From: Porpolomopsis calyptriformis
Taxonomy: Eukaryota > Basidiomycota > Agaricomycetes > Agaricales > Hygrophoraceae
Direction: 5' to 3'
Assembly (NCBI GenBank): GCA_951640195.1
Contig: OX621169.1
Coordinates: 1,550,001-1,614,000 of the forward strand
DNA length: 64,000 nucleotides
Part shown: positions 21,824-34,034 of the stretch, one piece after another
Layout: each line of letters starts with the position of its first letter
How positions within the stretch are numbered: position 1 is the first letter of the stretch
The notes under the pieces: model-generated
The model's database searches: none
The model's input: only the letters and a program-made list of their open reading frames with translations
Told to the model about the DNA's origin: nothing
Position numbers and translations under genes: made by a program

Positions 21824-24680
21824 CTAGAGTGGTCCAACGCCAAGTGGGTCTGTATTGTCTGACGTAGATGTAGGCTTTGAAACAAGTTCGATACCTGGTG
21901 AAACGGCCGCCTTCTGGTTTGTAGGCTCCGACTGCAAAATCGGGGAGACAGTTGGGTCCAACGGAAGTGGACTTTCATCAAACAGCTCTCCAATAAACGT
22001 CGTCTGTCTAGGCGACGGCGTTTTTATAGTGCCCCACGGATTGTCATATATCGATGGGACAACAGCCTGGCGAGTCTTCACGCTCGCCCAGGGATTGCCT
22101 GAGGACCCAATCGTGTACATGGCTCCAATGTCACCAGAAGCAGCCTTGTCCTCATCACCCCAAGTATTGAGCACCTCTCGACCGCGGAGTTCCTCTGTTT
22201 TCCCTTCTTCCTCGCCAACGCCCAGTGTTTTAAAATCCTTGGCAACACCTTCATACGCCTCCTGCATGACAGACAACGCAGCGGAGGCATTGGACGACAG
22301 TTTGCCCCAAACCGATTTCACCGAGCTGCTTCCAAAGAAATCCGCTTGCTTACTGCCCCGAGAATTGGGAAGAAACGGATGGCTAGAGGAAGTGGGTAGT
22401 GATGATGCTTGCATTTTTGATGACAGGGCCGAGGTGGATGCAAATTGTTTCATACCGTCTCTCTCCGGTCTGGGTAGGATATCTGGCATGGATGACGACA
22501 GTTCCATTGAGCTCGCCACTAGGGAGGTCGAAAGACTTGAGGAAGACGGAGGAAGCGCAAGTGACGTAGGTTTCACTGGCGATGGCATTGATGAAGGAGT
22601 ACTCGTCCGCGAAACAGGATCATCGTCCTCCACCACTTTCATGGGAGGTAGCGCGACCACCCTCCCGTTTATCTCCTCGTCGCTTCGGCCGTAGAGTTCG
22701 TGCCAGAACCGTATGTCCTTGGGATTTGGAAATAAGACGCCCATGTCAGCATCGGGAGCCCGACTTGTTGGATCGTCTAGAGCAGGTTGATATGAAACGT
22801 TCAAATTCAGCGCTCTTTCCGCTGGCGAATTTAAAAAGTCCCAAACACTGGTGGTGACGTCACAAGGGGGTGGACCTCCGTCGCCGATCCGTCGCTCGCG
22901 TTCGCAATTATGCAAGAATGTACCGAATTGGCAAGAGTAAAGATGATAATATAACTGCTTGAGGAAGCGTTGATTGAACTCAAATCGTTCAGGAAATTGT
23001 CGTTGGACCTGACGAACTGTTTCAAGAAACTGATGGAAAACCGGACTTGTCTCTTTGATGTGGTGTTGCGAAGCAAATCGGTTTTGAACTGATGCCAAAA
23101 ACGCTTGAGCGGCTTCCGCACCGCTCCCTGTGGTTGGAGTTTCTGAAGGTGAGACGAAGAATTTCTCGGAAGAGAGGTGGCCGCAACGATCCATAAACAT
23201 GTGACCAAAGGAGAGCCAGTCTTTTTCAATCAGGATCTGAAAACCGCGCATCGTTCGGTAAAATGGATCCAGTAGCACCTGCGAAAGAGCAGCCAGTTGG
23301 GAGGTTCGGTCCCATCCATCGGAGCAGTGGATAAGAACGTGTGAAGAATTTATGTGAATGTTGCGAGTAATAAGAACGCTGCCTTCCAAAAGGGTGGTGA
23401 TGTGACGCAGCCAACCTGAACGGCGGAGAGCCTGCCTGTCCAAGATACCGGAGCCAGAAATGTCTTCGAGAGGTTCACCGTCCATTCCGACAGCGACATT
23501 GTCGGCCTCACGGAGGACTTGCACTACCTTGGCGAGAGATTCACGCATGACATGTATGTTCTCAATGCCCAGGTAAACTTTCCTGCCTTCTCTGTAATGA
23601 TCCATGTTCTCGGTGCCCGCACCTTTGGCTTTATTAGCCACTGCGTTCGTGGTAGGTCTAGCATCGATGACGAGATTCGTGGCCGTCGCTCCGTAGATGG
23701 GGGTGTGAGATGCGCGAGAGGAAGGCGAATGATGGGATTGAAAGATGGCTTCGATCAGTTTTTCATCCTGGATGGAGCGATGCTGTGTCATCCCGACCAT
23801 GGGCTGACTGGAACGGGTGATAGTGGCCTGGAATAAGAAATGAATAAAGGGGTAGGTAACGCAAAACCGAAAGACAAACGTAGTTGCCCCAATGCAAGTA
23901 AGTGAGAGCTGGGATGCGGCATTTACTGCGATATTTTGACGCGTACTGCAATGTGGAATCGCTTATTTTGGTTGGAACAGCTAAACGGGCGGGGTATGAG
24001 GGACAAAACTAGAGTTGCTGAGGGCGATCGATAAATGGGAAGTTGAGAGAATACTGGAAACCCACAGAGTAATCTTTGTTGAGGTCAGTAAAGCGCCATG
24101 CCTTGTTCCGGGAGCCAACGCCCATACGGCCAAACTCTTCTCGGGGTGAATAGATTGACCAGCCATCGCTGGTCGGAAAGGGGGGGTTGGGGTGGTAAAA
24201 GAAAGCATAGAGCTGGGTTACGGATGCTAAGAGGAGGAGATAAGCGGAGATAAAGAGAGATGGTTAAGGCGTACTGGCGACTGTGAGTTCTTTGACGCTT
24301 TCAAAAACATCAATCGAGTGGGACTCGTTTCCGAAAACCAAGGAAAAGGACTCGAAAGTACGAGAATGAACGGTCAAGGGGTATAGACCTTGTAATGTGA
24401 GCGGTAGACGCATCACCAGAGAGATCAGGGGATAAGGCACCTGCACATGAGAGGGGTCATTATAGTGCCAGAAGGGGGGGGAGGTAACTTGCCCACATCT
24501 CCCGTTCCTGATGGGGTTGATCATAGCAAAAGATGAGATGGTGGGCGGTCAAATGAAGAGTTCCAAGGGAGAGGATTCCAGCCTTTGAGCACTTGACGTT
24601 CTCTACCTGAGGTGGGGTGAATTTATGGCATTGAATGGATGAGAGTTCTGAGAGACCTTTGTGACGCGAATGGCGTCCAT
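21824..24680 (-). CDS. YMR1: Myotubularin-family phosphoinositide 3-phosphatase
   Basis: Removes the 3-phosphate from PI3P/PI(3,5)P2 on endosomal membranes. Starts with a short exon MDAIRVTK at 24680, then a GRAM/PH domain spread over exons near 24600-24500 and 24430-24270 (VENVKCSKAGILSLGTLHL...), an exon with EEFGRMG and AWRFTDLNKDYS near 24200-24040, one with ISDSTLQYASKYRSKCRIP near 23970-23890, and a long last exon from about 23830 to 21824. Conserved MTM pieces include QPMVGMTQHRSIQDEKLIEA and the catalytic CX5R loop HCSDGWDRTSQL, which is intact, so an active enzyme is expected. The C-terminal ~230 residues are Ser/Pro-rich and poorly conserved. No FYVE or second phosphatase domain was seen, as in Ymr1. 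Confidence 0.88.
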
Positions 24681-24819
24681 GAGAGATGACTCTGGGATTT
24701 ATTTGTCACTGCTTGTTAAACAGCCAGCGTGTGGTTTATTCTTTAAGTGTACATACAAGTATGTACGAGAAGAAAAATAAAATAAAAATTCTGGCAAGAC
24801 CTCAGCTTGCCAGGTTCCC

Positions 24820-25624
24820 TTATAGTAGCATACCAGCGAAAAGTCCAACCAGCGAGAGAAGGCCAGCCGCGCTGCCACCCAATTTGACAGCAGCGCTGGA
24901 AGGAGTGGTTCCAGCGCCGGTCGATGACGGTGTCGGTGTTCCACCAGCGGGGGGGGCACCGCTGCTGCCGGGCGGGGGCGTTGAACCGCCGTTGGCGGTG
25001 GCGTTAGCAGCAGCCTAAAAAAAATTTTTTTTTTTAAAAACTAAGAACTCGATATAGAGTCATCTCGAGGTTACCTGGAAAGCAGTGTAGTTCTTGGCGG
25101 CAGTCGGGTTGATGGCAAACACCATTCCTTTTGAGCAATGCCTGAGGGAGGGTGAGTGGGATGGGTAGTGTTGTAAAGGTGAGATACGGACAATGTCTGA
25201 CGGCAGTAGAACCAGAGAGGAGCGGAAGCATTGTTCAGGGTGAAACTGTACTGTTGGAAAGAAGTTGCATTGGCGGGGACGGGAACGAAGCTAGAATCGA
25301 TTCCTGTAGCGGAGAAGTTCGTGCAAGGGGCGTCGAATGTAGATTGCGTGACAGTCTGGTGAAAGGATGGATAAGGAGATAGGAAGAAAAGACGGAACGG
25401 AACGAACATGATTCTTGGACAGGCTGAAAGAGGAAATGAGCGGAATGAATGGGGAGAGGGAGAGAGACGTACAAGGTGAAGGTAATGGTGTCGCCGACGC
25501 TAGCCTGGATGGTGTTGGGGGTGAAAGTAAGTGTGTTGTTGGCGCCGACAAGGACATTGGTCGTCGTCTGGGCGGCGACGAGTGCGGCTGAAGCGCAAAG
25601 GACGAAGAAAGAGGCTGAATGCAT
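24820..25624 (-). CDS. GPI-anchored extracellular cupredoxin-like protein
   Basis: Small cell-surface protein with a signal peptide (MHSASFFVLCASAALVAAQ), one cupredoxin domain, a Pro/Gly/Ser linker and a hydrophobic C-terminus (LLSLVGLFAGMLL) typical of GPI attachment. The domain starts TLTFTPNTIQASVGDTITF. Copper-site-like residues are His in SKNHTVTQSTF and the motif FYCRQTLHCSKGM with Cys, His and Met. To keep SKNH in frame a 16-nt exon at 25423-25408 is needed between introns beginning GTACGT and GTTCGT. Similar basidiomycete proteins are called extracellular serine-rich or plastocyanin-like and are usually of unknown role, sometimes linked to development or copper handling. Confidence 0.8.
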
Positions 25625-25897
25625 GGTAATCTACGGGAGTAAGAGGGAACGAGGAGAAGAAAGAGAGTGATGATGGAAAGGAAGACGGATTGATACTTAT
25701 AGTTTGCGCTGATTGGTTGCTATGCGACGAATGGTAACTTGCAACACTCTCGACGGGCACATTCACGCGATTACCGGTATTGGACTGGACTAACACACAG
25801 CTGACTTGATTTCACTCTATTTGACCATCGGGGTATCAGAACATTTGAAAAAAATAGTATTGAGACGATGTCGACGACGACGGCGACGGCGCTCGAA

Positions 25898-26239
25898 TCA
25901 CATAACCAAGCAATTGCAGCCTTGCGCTGGAGGTGCGTAAGGATCCTCTCCCTTCCCTACCGGTCCCCACACCGATGGTACCTGTGGCACTGTAAGCAAC
26001 CGAGTCCACTCAGCCCTCTCGCACTCACCAAATGATCTTTCGTAGTTTTACAGTAGCGGATTAAACTGTGCGGCGTCAGTCCTGCCGACCCCTCACACAA
26101 TAGGAGATGGTTACCTTGCACTAGCCTCGCTCACCCTGATCCTTGGCCGCGCCAGATCTTCTCTCAGCCTTTGGTTGTGCTCAGTAAGACGCCGGAGCTT
26201 GAGCTCGGACATGGATTGTTTATGAGGACGGGTGCTCAT
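25898..26239 (-). CDS. Heterotrimeric G-protein gamma subunit
   Basis: Membrane-anchored partner of G beta in pheromone or nutrient signalling. Exons 26239-26115, 26065-26029 and 25981-25898 give 81 residues. The helix [18 protein letters not shown], followed by [28 protein letters not shown] and PYAPPAQG, is the standard fungal gamma subunit. The end CNCLVM is a CaaX box (CLVM, farnesylation expected) with a second Cys two residues earlier suitable for palmitoylation. I chose the ATG at 26239 (MSTRPHKQS) because the upstream extension has no family similarity. The short exons are easily missed by automated calling. It is divergent from the gene at 26345. Confidence 0.9.
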
Positions 26240-26344
26240 TGTGATGGCTCTGTACAGCCAGAATTGGCTCTCTGGTATCCAACTCGAATCAGAACGACCC
26301 AAACATATCACATTTAACCCATTCGTGCCCACATACCTTGCTGA

Positions 26345-27348
26345 ATGAAATCAACCCAAACTGACAAGGGGGGGAGAGCTGGAAAGCGCAGATGTCGGAG
26401 TCTGAATCACGATTGCGCCCATCACCACACCCCCGGCGCTCAAATGGGAAAACAGTCAAAGTACCTCGGCAACCCATACAGACGCCGAATACGGGCCCAC
26501 GCCAGTCTGTACCGTATTTCACTCCTGAATTATCATTCATTCTCCCGCAGTACCAGAACAGTCCCCCTTGGGAGACCTGAGCGAGAGCGAGGACGGAGAC
26601 AACCTCTCCGAGTGGGATGACGAGAAGACTCTGGTCACTGCCTTGATGCAGGAAGAGTACGTTCTGCAGCCTCATTCGACAACTCTCTCCGTGATCGGGC
26701 CCGACTAGTTCTCACCAACACTCCGAACGCGACAAACTCATCGCTCTCGCGAATAAACTCAGGAATCCGATGTCTGCTCAGAGTCTCTACTTCAAAAAAT
26801 ATTTCGCACAGGTCCTCGTTCCCGCCCTCCGTTCCGTCAAACAGGTCGGTGCGATCCTGGACGAGAACGTCGACATGGATTTTGCCCGGGGTCTCATCGC
26901 TTTCGACGACTCGTGCAAAAATATGGAGAGGAGGGTGATCGAGGACAACCAAGTGCTGACTACAACGTATTACAACGCCAAGGTCCGTCCTCTCCTTCGC
27001 TTCTCTCTCGCTCACAACCCCTTTCTCGAACAGAAAACGATCGAGAACCTGTTCAGCGAACTAGAGCAAGCATACGCCCGTCGCGACAAAATCCTCTCCG
27101 ACCTCAAACAATCAATCAACCGAAGTGGTACCTCGCCTCTTTTCATTACCTTTGCTTCTTTCCAAAGATTGACACCTCGCCCGTTCCAAGCTGAACAAAT
27201 TTTAGCACAACTCAATGAGATCCCTTTGATCATCGAGCGGAAGATAGACGAACTCGAAAGGCAAGCCAAAGAATTGGAGAACGAAAACGACGAAACTGCC
27301 AAGGCTCAGGAAAAAATGCTCAGAGAATTCTTTGGCAAACTGGCTTGA
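26345..27348 (+). CDS. Unrecognised coiled-coil protein
   Basis: I do not recognise this gene. Coding exons are clear from about 26557 onward: [20 protein letters not shown], then [38 protein letters not shown], then [19 protein letters not shown] and a C-terminal coiled coil [16 protein letters not shown] ending in FFGKLA at 27348. Introns lie near 26660-26711, 26982-27033 and 27128-27190. The 5' end is uncertain: a first exon starting at ATG 26345 or 26444 can be spliced in frame with a donor near 26509 or 26514, whereas the ATG at 26392 cannot. Composition suggests a soluble, mostly helical scaffold of ~280-310 residues. Confidence is high that it is a gene, low for function. Confidence 0.65.
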
Positions 27349-27668
27349 TCTCCATCTTGAACAATACTCTGATGGTTCAGTGTCTATTTGTATTACTACC
27401 ATCTCAGTTGTCAAAGATCCTTGGTAGTCCGAGACATCAGCATCAGCCCCTTGTTTGAGTCTTGCAAGCAACGCAGTGCTATCCTGTCCTATTTCTGATG
27501 CATTCTCTGATCCAAATCATGTCTGATGATCAATGATACTGTTTTGATAGACAAGAGCTCGTTTTAATAATTGCGTTTGTAAATGGCATTTCCAGGCCGT
27601 GATCTGACCTGTCGGAGGAGAATGAACTGCCACCCGAGAGCGGAAATTGGCTAAAAAGGGGTGTATTT
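27349..27668. other. Convergent 3' spacer
   Basis: About 320 bp between the stop codons of the coiled-coil gene and the metaxin-like gene. No open frame with family resemblance, repeat or RNA structure was noticed. Confidence 0.5.
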
Positions 27669-28651
27669 TCATGCCTGCATTTCAGACTTGGAACGCGGTG
27701 TGAACGCTGCGGAAACTACGGCTCGGACTCTTGATTCCCATGCGACGAGATTATCCCGTCGAGCAACCTCTATCCGCAGACTATCTTTCGCATGGAAGAT
27801 GATGAAAAGATAGGCGAATACCAGGGCATCAAAGGCGGTTGGGGCGCTGCGAACGATGCCATCAATTCCTTGGTTCACCGCAGGGGGAAAGTGGTAGCAA
27901 CTGACTGTGACCCCAAAAACCACATGTCCGTACCGAGACGCTCGGACAACGCAGCCATCGCCTCTCTGTACTGGAATTCAACCGCAGCGGGCGAGACACG
28001 CGTCCCATAGGGTGGGAGAAGTGTGCTCAACCCGGAAAGCGGTGGCGGTGGTGGACTCAGTAGAGTCTCGATCGGGCGGTCCACCTTGGGTTCGGGCGAG
28101 ATGAACGATATGAAACTCGCTTTCTGCGGTCGGGACAACAACTGCCCGATTGAAATTGATATTCAGCGGACCGGTGCAAGCGACGGGATCGCGCGTACTA
28201 ATGCTGGACGAACGTGTCCCTCCAAAAGAGCCACCCACGCATGGCTTTCTTCCCGAGCCGCTTCTTCCTTGAACCCCTCCGCCGGGCCGAGGTCGTGTCC
28301 CATCCGTTCGTCCACCCAAGCAGGAATCGAACGAGCCGCGAGAAGTTTCCCCTTACCACCCTCATCATCCGGGAGTGGTATTTGCAAGTTGGGGAGTCTT
28401 CCGTCTATGGCCCCTTCTGGGCTGATGTCCGAGCGGATTCCAATACCGGTCAGACCGCGAAGAGCGAGATAGGCCTGCCATTTCAAACAATCGAGGTCCG
28501 TGCTCAGGTTAGTCGAACCGCGAGGAGGTGAAACCCAGAGAGTGGGTCTTTCCAAACAGTATCTAGAAGGCGAGAGCACGGCAGGATACGTGTAAATGGG
28601 AAAATATGAGAAAAATTGCCGCAAAGGCTCTGGCAAAGGCAGAGTTGCCAT
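27669..28651 (-). CDS. Metaxin-like mitochondrial outer-membrane sorting protein
   Basis: Probably the metaxin/Sam35-Sam37 type component that helps insert beta-barrel proteins in the mitochondrial outer membrane. Exons run 28651 to about 28180, about 28130 to 27910 and a last one ending at 27669. Motifs fit the family: the N-terminal thioredoxin-like half FFSYFPIYTYP and DLDCLKWQAYLALRGL with DISPEGAIDGRLPNLQIP, then AWVALLEGHV, and the helical half with TAFDALVFAYLFIIFH and NLVAWESRVR. No membrane segment is obvious, as for metaxins that attach peripherally. Which of the metaxin subfamilies it belongs to is not decided. The start lies 85 bp from that of VPS54 on the other strand. Confidence 0.65.
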
Positions 28652-28736
28652 AAAGTGAAAGACGCTGACATAACACTCAAACGCTTGTCGCGGTCAAGCA
28701 CCGTCTCGAAAACACAGGTTTGGTCAGGAGTTTAGA

Positions 28737-31700
28737 ATGTCTGATTGCTCGTCGAGCCCTTCAAGAGCAGCTTCAGTGGTCGATGTCACCTCACCTGCTC
28801 TCCAAACAGCACGTCCGTACAGGTTTACATGGGACCCTTCAGCCCGGAAACCTGGCCCACGGAGTGTTTCCGAAACTACCGAAGGGAAGGGGGACTACTT
28901 CCCCACCCGACTTCGTCCTGACGCGCTCCATTCCTCCTTGATCACCCTTCCGCCAGGCGCCTTCCCCGCGGAATGGAGCAGCTCAAAACATGGATTTCAT
29001 GGTACGCAGCCTGCTTTCTCTACGATACAGACACATCCTCACGCAATGCAGCGATATCCACCGTCCTCAACAATCCCCGTAAACGCCAAGCACCACCCAA
29101 AGCGCATTCGGCTTTACCGGCTGTCCCACCGGCTGACCTTCCTCGGGTTCGCCGCAAAGACTTTGATTCTTACCTATCTGCTATTGTTTCCGAATGGGAT
29201 CGCTTTGAGAAGAACAGCCAGCTGGGTCGAGAGGGCGTGGCTCAAGTGGGCGAACCTTCTACTCCTCACGCTTCTTCATCCTCAGAACCCATTGCATCCC
29301 CAAGCGCCGATACCAGCAAACCCCTTCCATCCTTGGATACAGTGCCATCTGTTTTTTTCGATTCCGCATTCGATCTTGGTGACCCTCACACTTTCAGCAC
29401 GGTGACAGAACAGGGTGACAACGAAGACGAAGAGTTGGACCCTTCGTCTCTGTCCTATTCCCTTCCCTTACTTGAAAAATTCTCTCACTACGCTGATACT
29501 GTCGAGCAACACCTCGTTCGCGAGATCTCCTTGCGCTCAACCTCCTTTTTCGCCGCGCTGACCAATCTCAACGAGTTACAGAGCGAGTCCGAGCAATGTC
29601 TGGATAAGATATCCAAATTGCGTCGTCTGCTAAACGATGTGGACGAAAGGTGTGCTAAAAGTGGGTTACAGATCGTCCGTAAAGAGAGCAGGTTGCGTAA
29701 TTTGGAGGCTCTACGGGAGGGGACCAAGGTGGTCAACGGTGTCGTTGAGATGACTGGCGTGGCGAAGGGACTGGCTGCGGCTGGTCAGTGGGGCGAAGCT
29801 CTCGGTATCATCGAAGAACTCGAGGGACTTTGGACGGCCGAGGCAGCTCATCGGGATACCAGCTCCACCAAGGCTAATCTCTCGCCGCCATTGCCCCGAG
29901 AGACGAATGGCCTCTCTCCGCCCCCTTACTCATCATCAGATTCTCTGGCAAAGTCCAAGTCGACTTCCTCATCTGTCCCTCTGTCATCTTTGCATGCTTT
30001 TGCCTCGCTTCCGGCCCACCTCCGAGCGTTGACCATGGAGATTGCATCCTCCCTCTCGTTGGAGGTTGTCAACATCTTACGGGCTGATTTGGTGGAACGA
30101 ATGGACTCGGAACCTGTCTCACCTACTTCACTCAAACAGCTGGATATCAATCAGTCTCTGAAAGACCGAATACGGCCGCTGTTGTATAGTCTTGTGCGGG
30201 CGAGGGGCATGCGAGAGGCGACCCTCTCCTGGAGAGAAGTGGTAATGAGCGAGATCCCGAAGGTTGTCAAACGGGTACGCATTCCCAGCCTGTCTAATCG
30301 GTAACCGAAGGGTCAAACATTTTTTAAGCATCTACCTTCCTTTGATCTAGACGACGAAGTTTCAAATAACATGGCTCCCGAACCAGGGTAGGAAAAGCTT
30401 GCTTTCTTATCGCTAGATCTGGATTTGACTCGGGTTGCAATCACTCATAGCGCCAATCTTGCGAATCACCTTCGGAATATGCCTCACACAGATTTTGTGT
30501 GTCTTCTTCAATCGATATACAAGAGCTTCCTGAATGGCATTGTGGGACTTCAGACGCAGGGGGACATCATCGTAGACGTATTAGAAACCATACAGTAAGC
30601 TTTTGCTACAGGTCCCGCCCCTTTCCTTAACACTCAATTTGGCAGATCTCCACACCCACCGCTCGATGTTCCATCACTGAAAGAAGAATTTTCTGATATC
30701 CTCTCGTCAGCTGCTGAGTTATCCAATACTCGTGCAGCGAAGGTTGTCAGTGTACGGTCAGAAAAACATGCGATGCTCGAGTTACCTGAATTCCTGGCCT
30801 TTTTCAACGAGTCATGGGACTTTGTCGTTCGGTGTGAGGTCCTCTGTCGACGCATGATCGTAGGATTGCGAGGGGTTGTTGTGAGCCAAGTTAGCATTTT
30901 TCTTTTTTTGCAATTTCTTTGCGGATGATGGACGGTGAGACTGATCGAACTTTTGGTTGCTGCTATCCAGGCCAAACTCTTTTTGCAGGCCTTCCATCAG
31001 ACTCGAATATCTCGCTCCGCAAAACTCGTCGAAGACGAGCAGTGGAATCCGACCGAAGTGACAGCGCATTTGCAGCATGTGGTAGACGTACTTGTAGACT
31101 CCGCCGTTCGAGATTCACCCGAGCTTCTCATCCCTTCCGAAATTACTCCTGAACCTTCCTCTCCACCGCACTCGGGGACTAACAACATTCCACCGCTACC
31201 ACCACCACTACCATCGCCGGCGCTACCTTCACCGTCTGCACCTCCACTAAAGCAGAATGGCTCAGCTGTTTCCTCAACGAGATCAAAACACATCTGCATC
31301 GAAGACAAAACGTATTACGGGGTATCGGCTACTGCCGAAGTGCTGATTTTACTTCTCGATTACCTCAAAGTTATCATGAACTTATCGACTTTGACGATCG
31401 ATACAATGAGTCGGGTTATCGAGTTTCTCAAGGCTTTCAACTCGAGGACATGTCAGGTCGTTTTAGGAGCGGGTGCTATGCGATCAGCCGGTTTGAAAAA
31501 TATCACGGCGAAACATTTAGGTATGTATTTTTTTGCAGTTTAAAGCTTGAATGGCCCGTTGGAAATCGATGAATGATATCGGCCGAATCCATAGCCCTGG
31601 CCTCACAGTCATTGTCGGTTATGATCTCATTGATCCCTTACGTGCGAGAAACGTTTAGGCGACATCTAAGCTCCACGCAGGCAGTGATGCTCGTAGAGTT

Positions 31701-32605
31701 TGACAAGCTGAAGCGGGTATGTTCCGTCGGTGCCTAGTTTGATCCCAATCTTGATTTGCCTCCCTCATTCACAGGATTTCCAGGAGCACCAGAATGAAAT
31801 CCATGCCAAACTGATTGCCATTATGGGCGACCGACTGACTGCCCATATCAAGACCCTTCAGGTACATGCATTGAGGCTTCAGTAGTAGAAAGATGAGCTC
31901 ACTATTATGCCTCAGTCGGTAGATTGGAACGTCCCGAAGCAAGGAGTGAACGACTATATGGAACTTCTTGTCAAAGAGACTGTAACACTTCATAAAGTTC
32001 TTTCCCGTTATCTTTCTGCGGCTGTTGTCGAGGTGAGGTTGCACTATGAAACGTCCTATCCGAAAATATTTCGCGCTCACTTCGGGTATTGCTATCCCTG
32101 CAGGACGTGATGGCACAAGTCTTTGCGTCTATTAACCATCGGTTGTCGGAAGAATATGGTAAGATTGAGCTGCCAACTATGGAAGCAAAGGCACGGTATG
32201 TAAGCCAGGCTTTGTGGGAAGAATGGCGGTCTTGACGGGTTTCATTACAGGTTGCTTGCAGACGCGAAATTTCTACATCAGAAGCATTTCAGTCTTAAAA
32301 ATGTGGGTGCACCGAGCGGTATGCTAGAAACGGTTATCGCGGAGAAGAGTGTCGGGCGACCCGGTCAAACATCACAACCAGCCGGAGTAAATATCAAGCC
32401 TTTCCAGCGGACATTCAGATCACCCGGGGTCAACAAGGCGCTCCCCACCCCTGTGCCGGATCTACATGGGTCAATTAACGGCATTGGAAGGCAAGGGGAT
32501 ATAAACGGACGAGTTAGTGCGAGACTGTCAAGCTTGGTGTCGCCGCCAGCACGGGCGGCAAGCCCTTCTCAGGACAATGGGGAGGGTGGCGGTGGGTTTA
32601 AGTAG
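28737..32605 (+). CDS. VPS54: VPS54, GARP tethering complex subunit
   Basis: Tethers endosome-derived vesicles to the trans-Golgi network together with Vps51, 52 and 53. A first exon (MSDCSSSPSRAAS...) joins by an intron near 29001-29048 to a long exon that carries the conserved N-terminal Vps54 core LLEKFSHYADTVEQHLV and KISKLRRLLNDVDERC. The C-terminal Vps54 domain follows over about ten small exons: YYGVSATAEVLILLLDYLK, RTCQVVLGAGAMRSAGLKNI, then NDYMELLVKETVTLHKVLSR and RLLADAKFLHQKH. The frame meets a TAG at 32603-32605. Remarkably the same frame stays open for 79 more codons to 32845 (separate entry). The start is 85 bp from the metaxin gene, divergent. Confidence 0.88.
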
Positions 32606-32845
32606 GTACAGATTTCACCTGGAAAGGGACCAGAGAGTGCTCTGCCCTCGCCACCGCCTGTTTCGGGTCCGGCAGGGGCGGCTTCCTTAGAAGCCGCGGC
32701 GGTGGCGGTGGATGGGCCACAGAAGGAAGCCGAAAATGATAACGACGGTGGTATTAATACGCTACCAAGCGATACACAAGAGTCGCTCGAAGAGGGAGAA
32801 GTTAAGGCGGTCGCTGGGGAGAAAATTAAGGTTGTTCCAGCTTGA
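32606..32845 (+). other. In-frame coding-like tail behind the VPS54 stop
   Basis: Directly after the TAG at 32603-32605 the VPS54 frame stays open for 79 codons and ends with TGA at 32843-32845. The translation is Pro/Ser/Ala-rich, then acidic (ends EKIKVVPA) and resembles the low-complexity tail just before the TAG. It could be a recent loss of the C-terminus, stop-codon readthrough, an alternative splice that removes the TAG, or chance. Confidence 0.4.
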
Positions 32846-34034
32846 ATGGGAAGTCAGGCTTTATTTTGGGAGCTGGGCGAGTTATTTCATGATCAGGCGA
32901 CTTGGTGGCGATTGTGATGGGTTGGGTTCCACATCAGAGGTGTCAATTAACAGTTTAGTGGGGAGCTATTATTGTAGAGAGATTAATGGCAGCTACATAT
33001 TTGGGCTCGTATGGGTGCGCTAAAGAAGCAGCTAGACAAGCATATGGACGGGTGGCGGATTTAGGCCAACAAGCCAAAAAGCTTGGAAAGTGCCCTCGGT
33101 GATTGATGGCGGGTGAGATCTGGATCGATGGAATTGAATGAGAGTTTGAAAAGCTTGTTACGGAATGATGAATGACAAGGAATATGTCACGATCTGAGTG
33201 AAAAGTCGGTCATTGTTCTGAATCAGAGCGACTGCTGCCGAGGCAAGCGCAGCAGGGGACAAACAACAAAAAAATTGGGGAGGCGGTAAGACAAGGCGTG
33301 AAACATCGGAGGAGTGATTTATTTAGGGTTGGGAAGGATACGAATGACGACAGGTATGTACTGAATTTATTACTGTCACGCCATTATTCCGTCACCATTC
33401 GGCCGATGAAAATGGAGTCAAAGGGTGATATGGAAGACGAAGGTTCGCGAGAAAGGTGGCGGAAGAGGTCGAGAATCGATGATTGGCAGATGAGATAGGG
33501 CAAGTGGTCGCCGGGAGAGCGGCTACAAGAAAAAGTGGGTTCGTCAAAGCTGATGCAGATGTGGTTTGGTCTCCTGACGCAAAAGAGAGCGAGTCATCTG
33601 ATGCACTTTGAATTACAGGGGCAGAGTGCCCTTCAACGTGCCTGTGATTGGCGCATGGAATGGTGCATCGGAGATGTCAAGCAGCTGTAAGCTAGCATGG
33701 CGCATTAATTACTGCGCCACAGCACTCTTCTGCAGTCCAACGGCGACACTACTGTAGCTATCATTGTAAATAAGCGAGTGACAATACGAGCGAGGACAAT
33801 GAGGAACGTGTTGGGTAAAAACGTTCAGAGCCACCCGTTTTTTTTTTTTTGTATTGGGGTGAGTCTGAGTCAGGTCTGTTTGCTATAAAGGGTAATAGCC
33901 ACGTGACAATGTACCTAAATTAGTAATTTAATATTAAATATTAAATTCTCGTCTTTATTTCCCTTTATTAACTTTCTTCACCATTCGTTCGCTCGCACCG
34001 TCATCTTGTCCTCCACACCCTATCCTCTCCCTCA
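32846..34034. other. Gene-free stretch between VPS54 and the Ecl1-like gene
   Basis: About 1.2 kb. Only short open frames without recognisable similarity. Notable elements are a run of about twelve T near 33838-33851, a CACGTG at 33900-33905 and an AT-rich segment (around 33920-33950) upstream of the Ecl1-like start, presumably its promoter. No tRNA or repeat was seen. Confidence 0.45.

Noticed and set aside
33298..33498. Small plus-strand open frame in the VPS54-Ecl1 spacer
   Set aside because: Short, no resemblance to any family, no supportive splice or start context.
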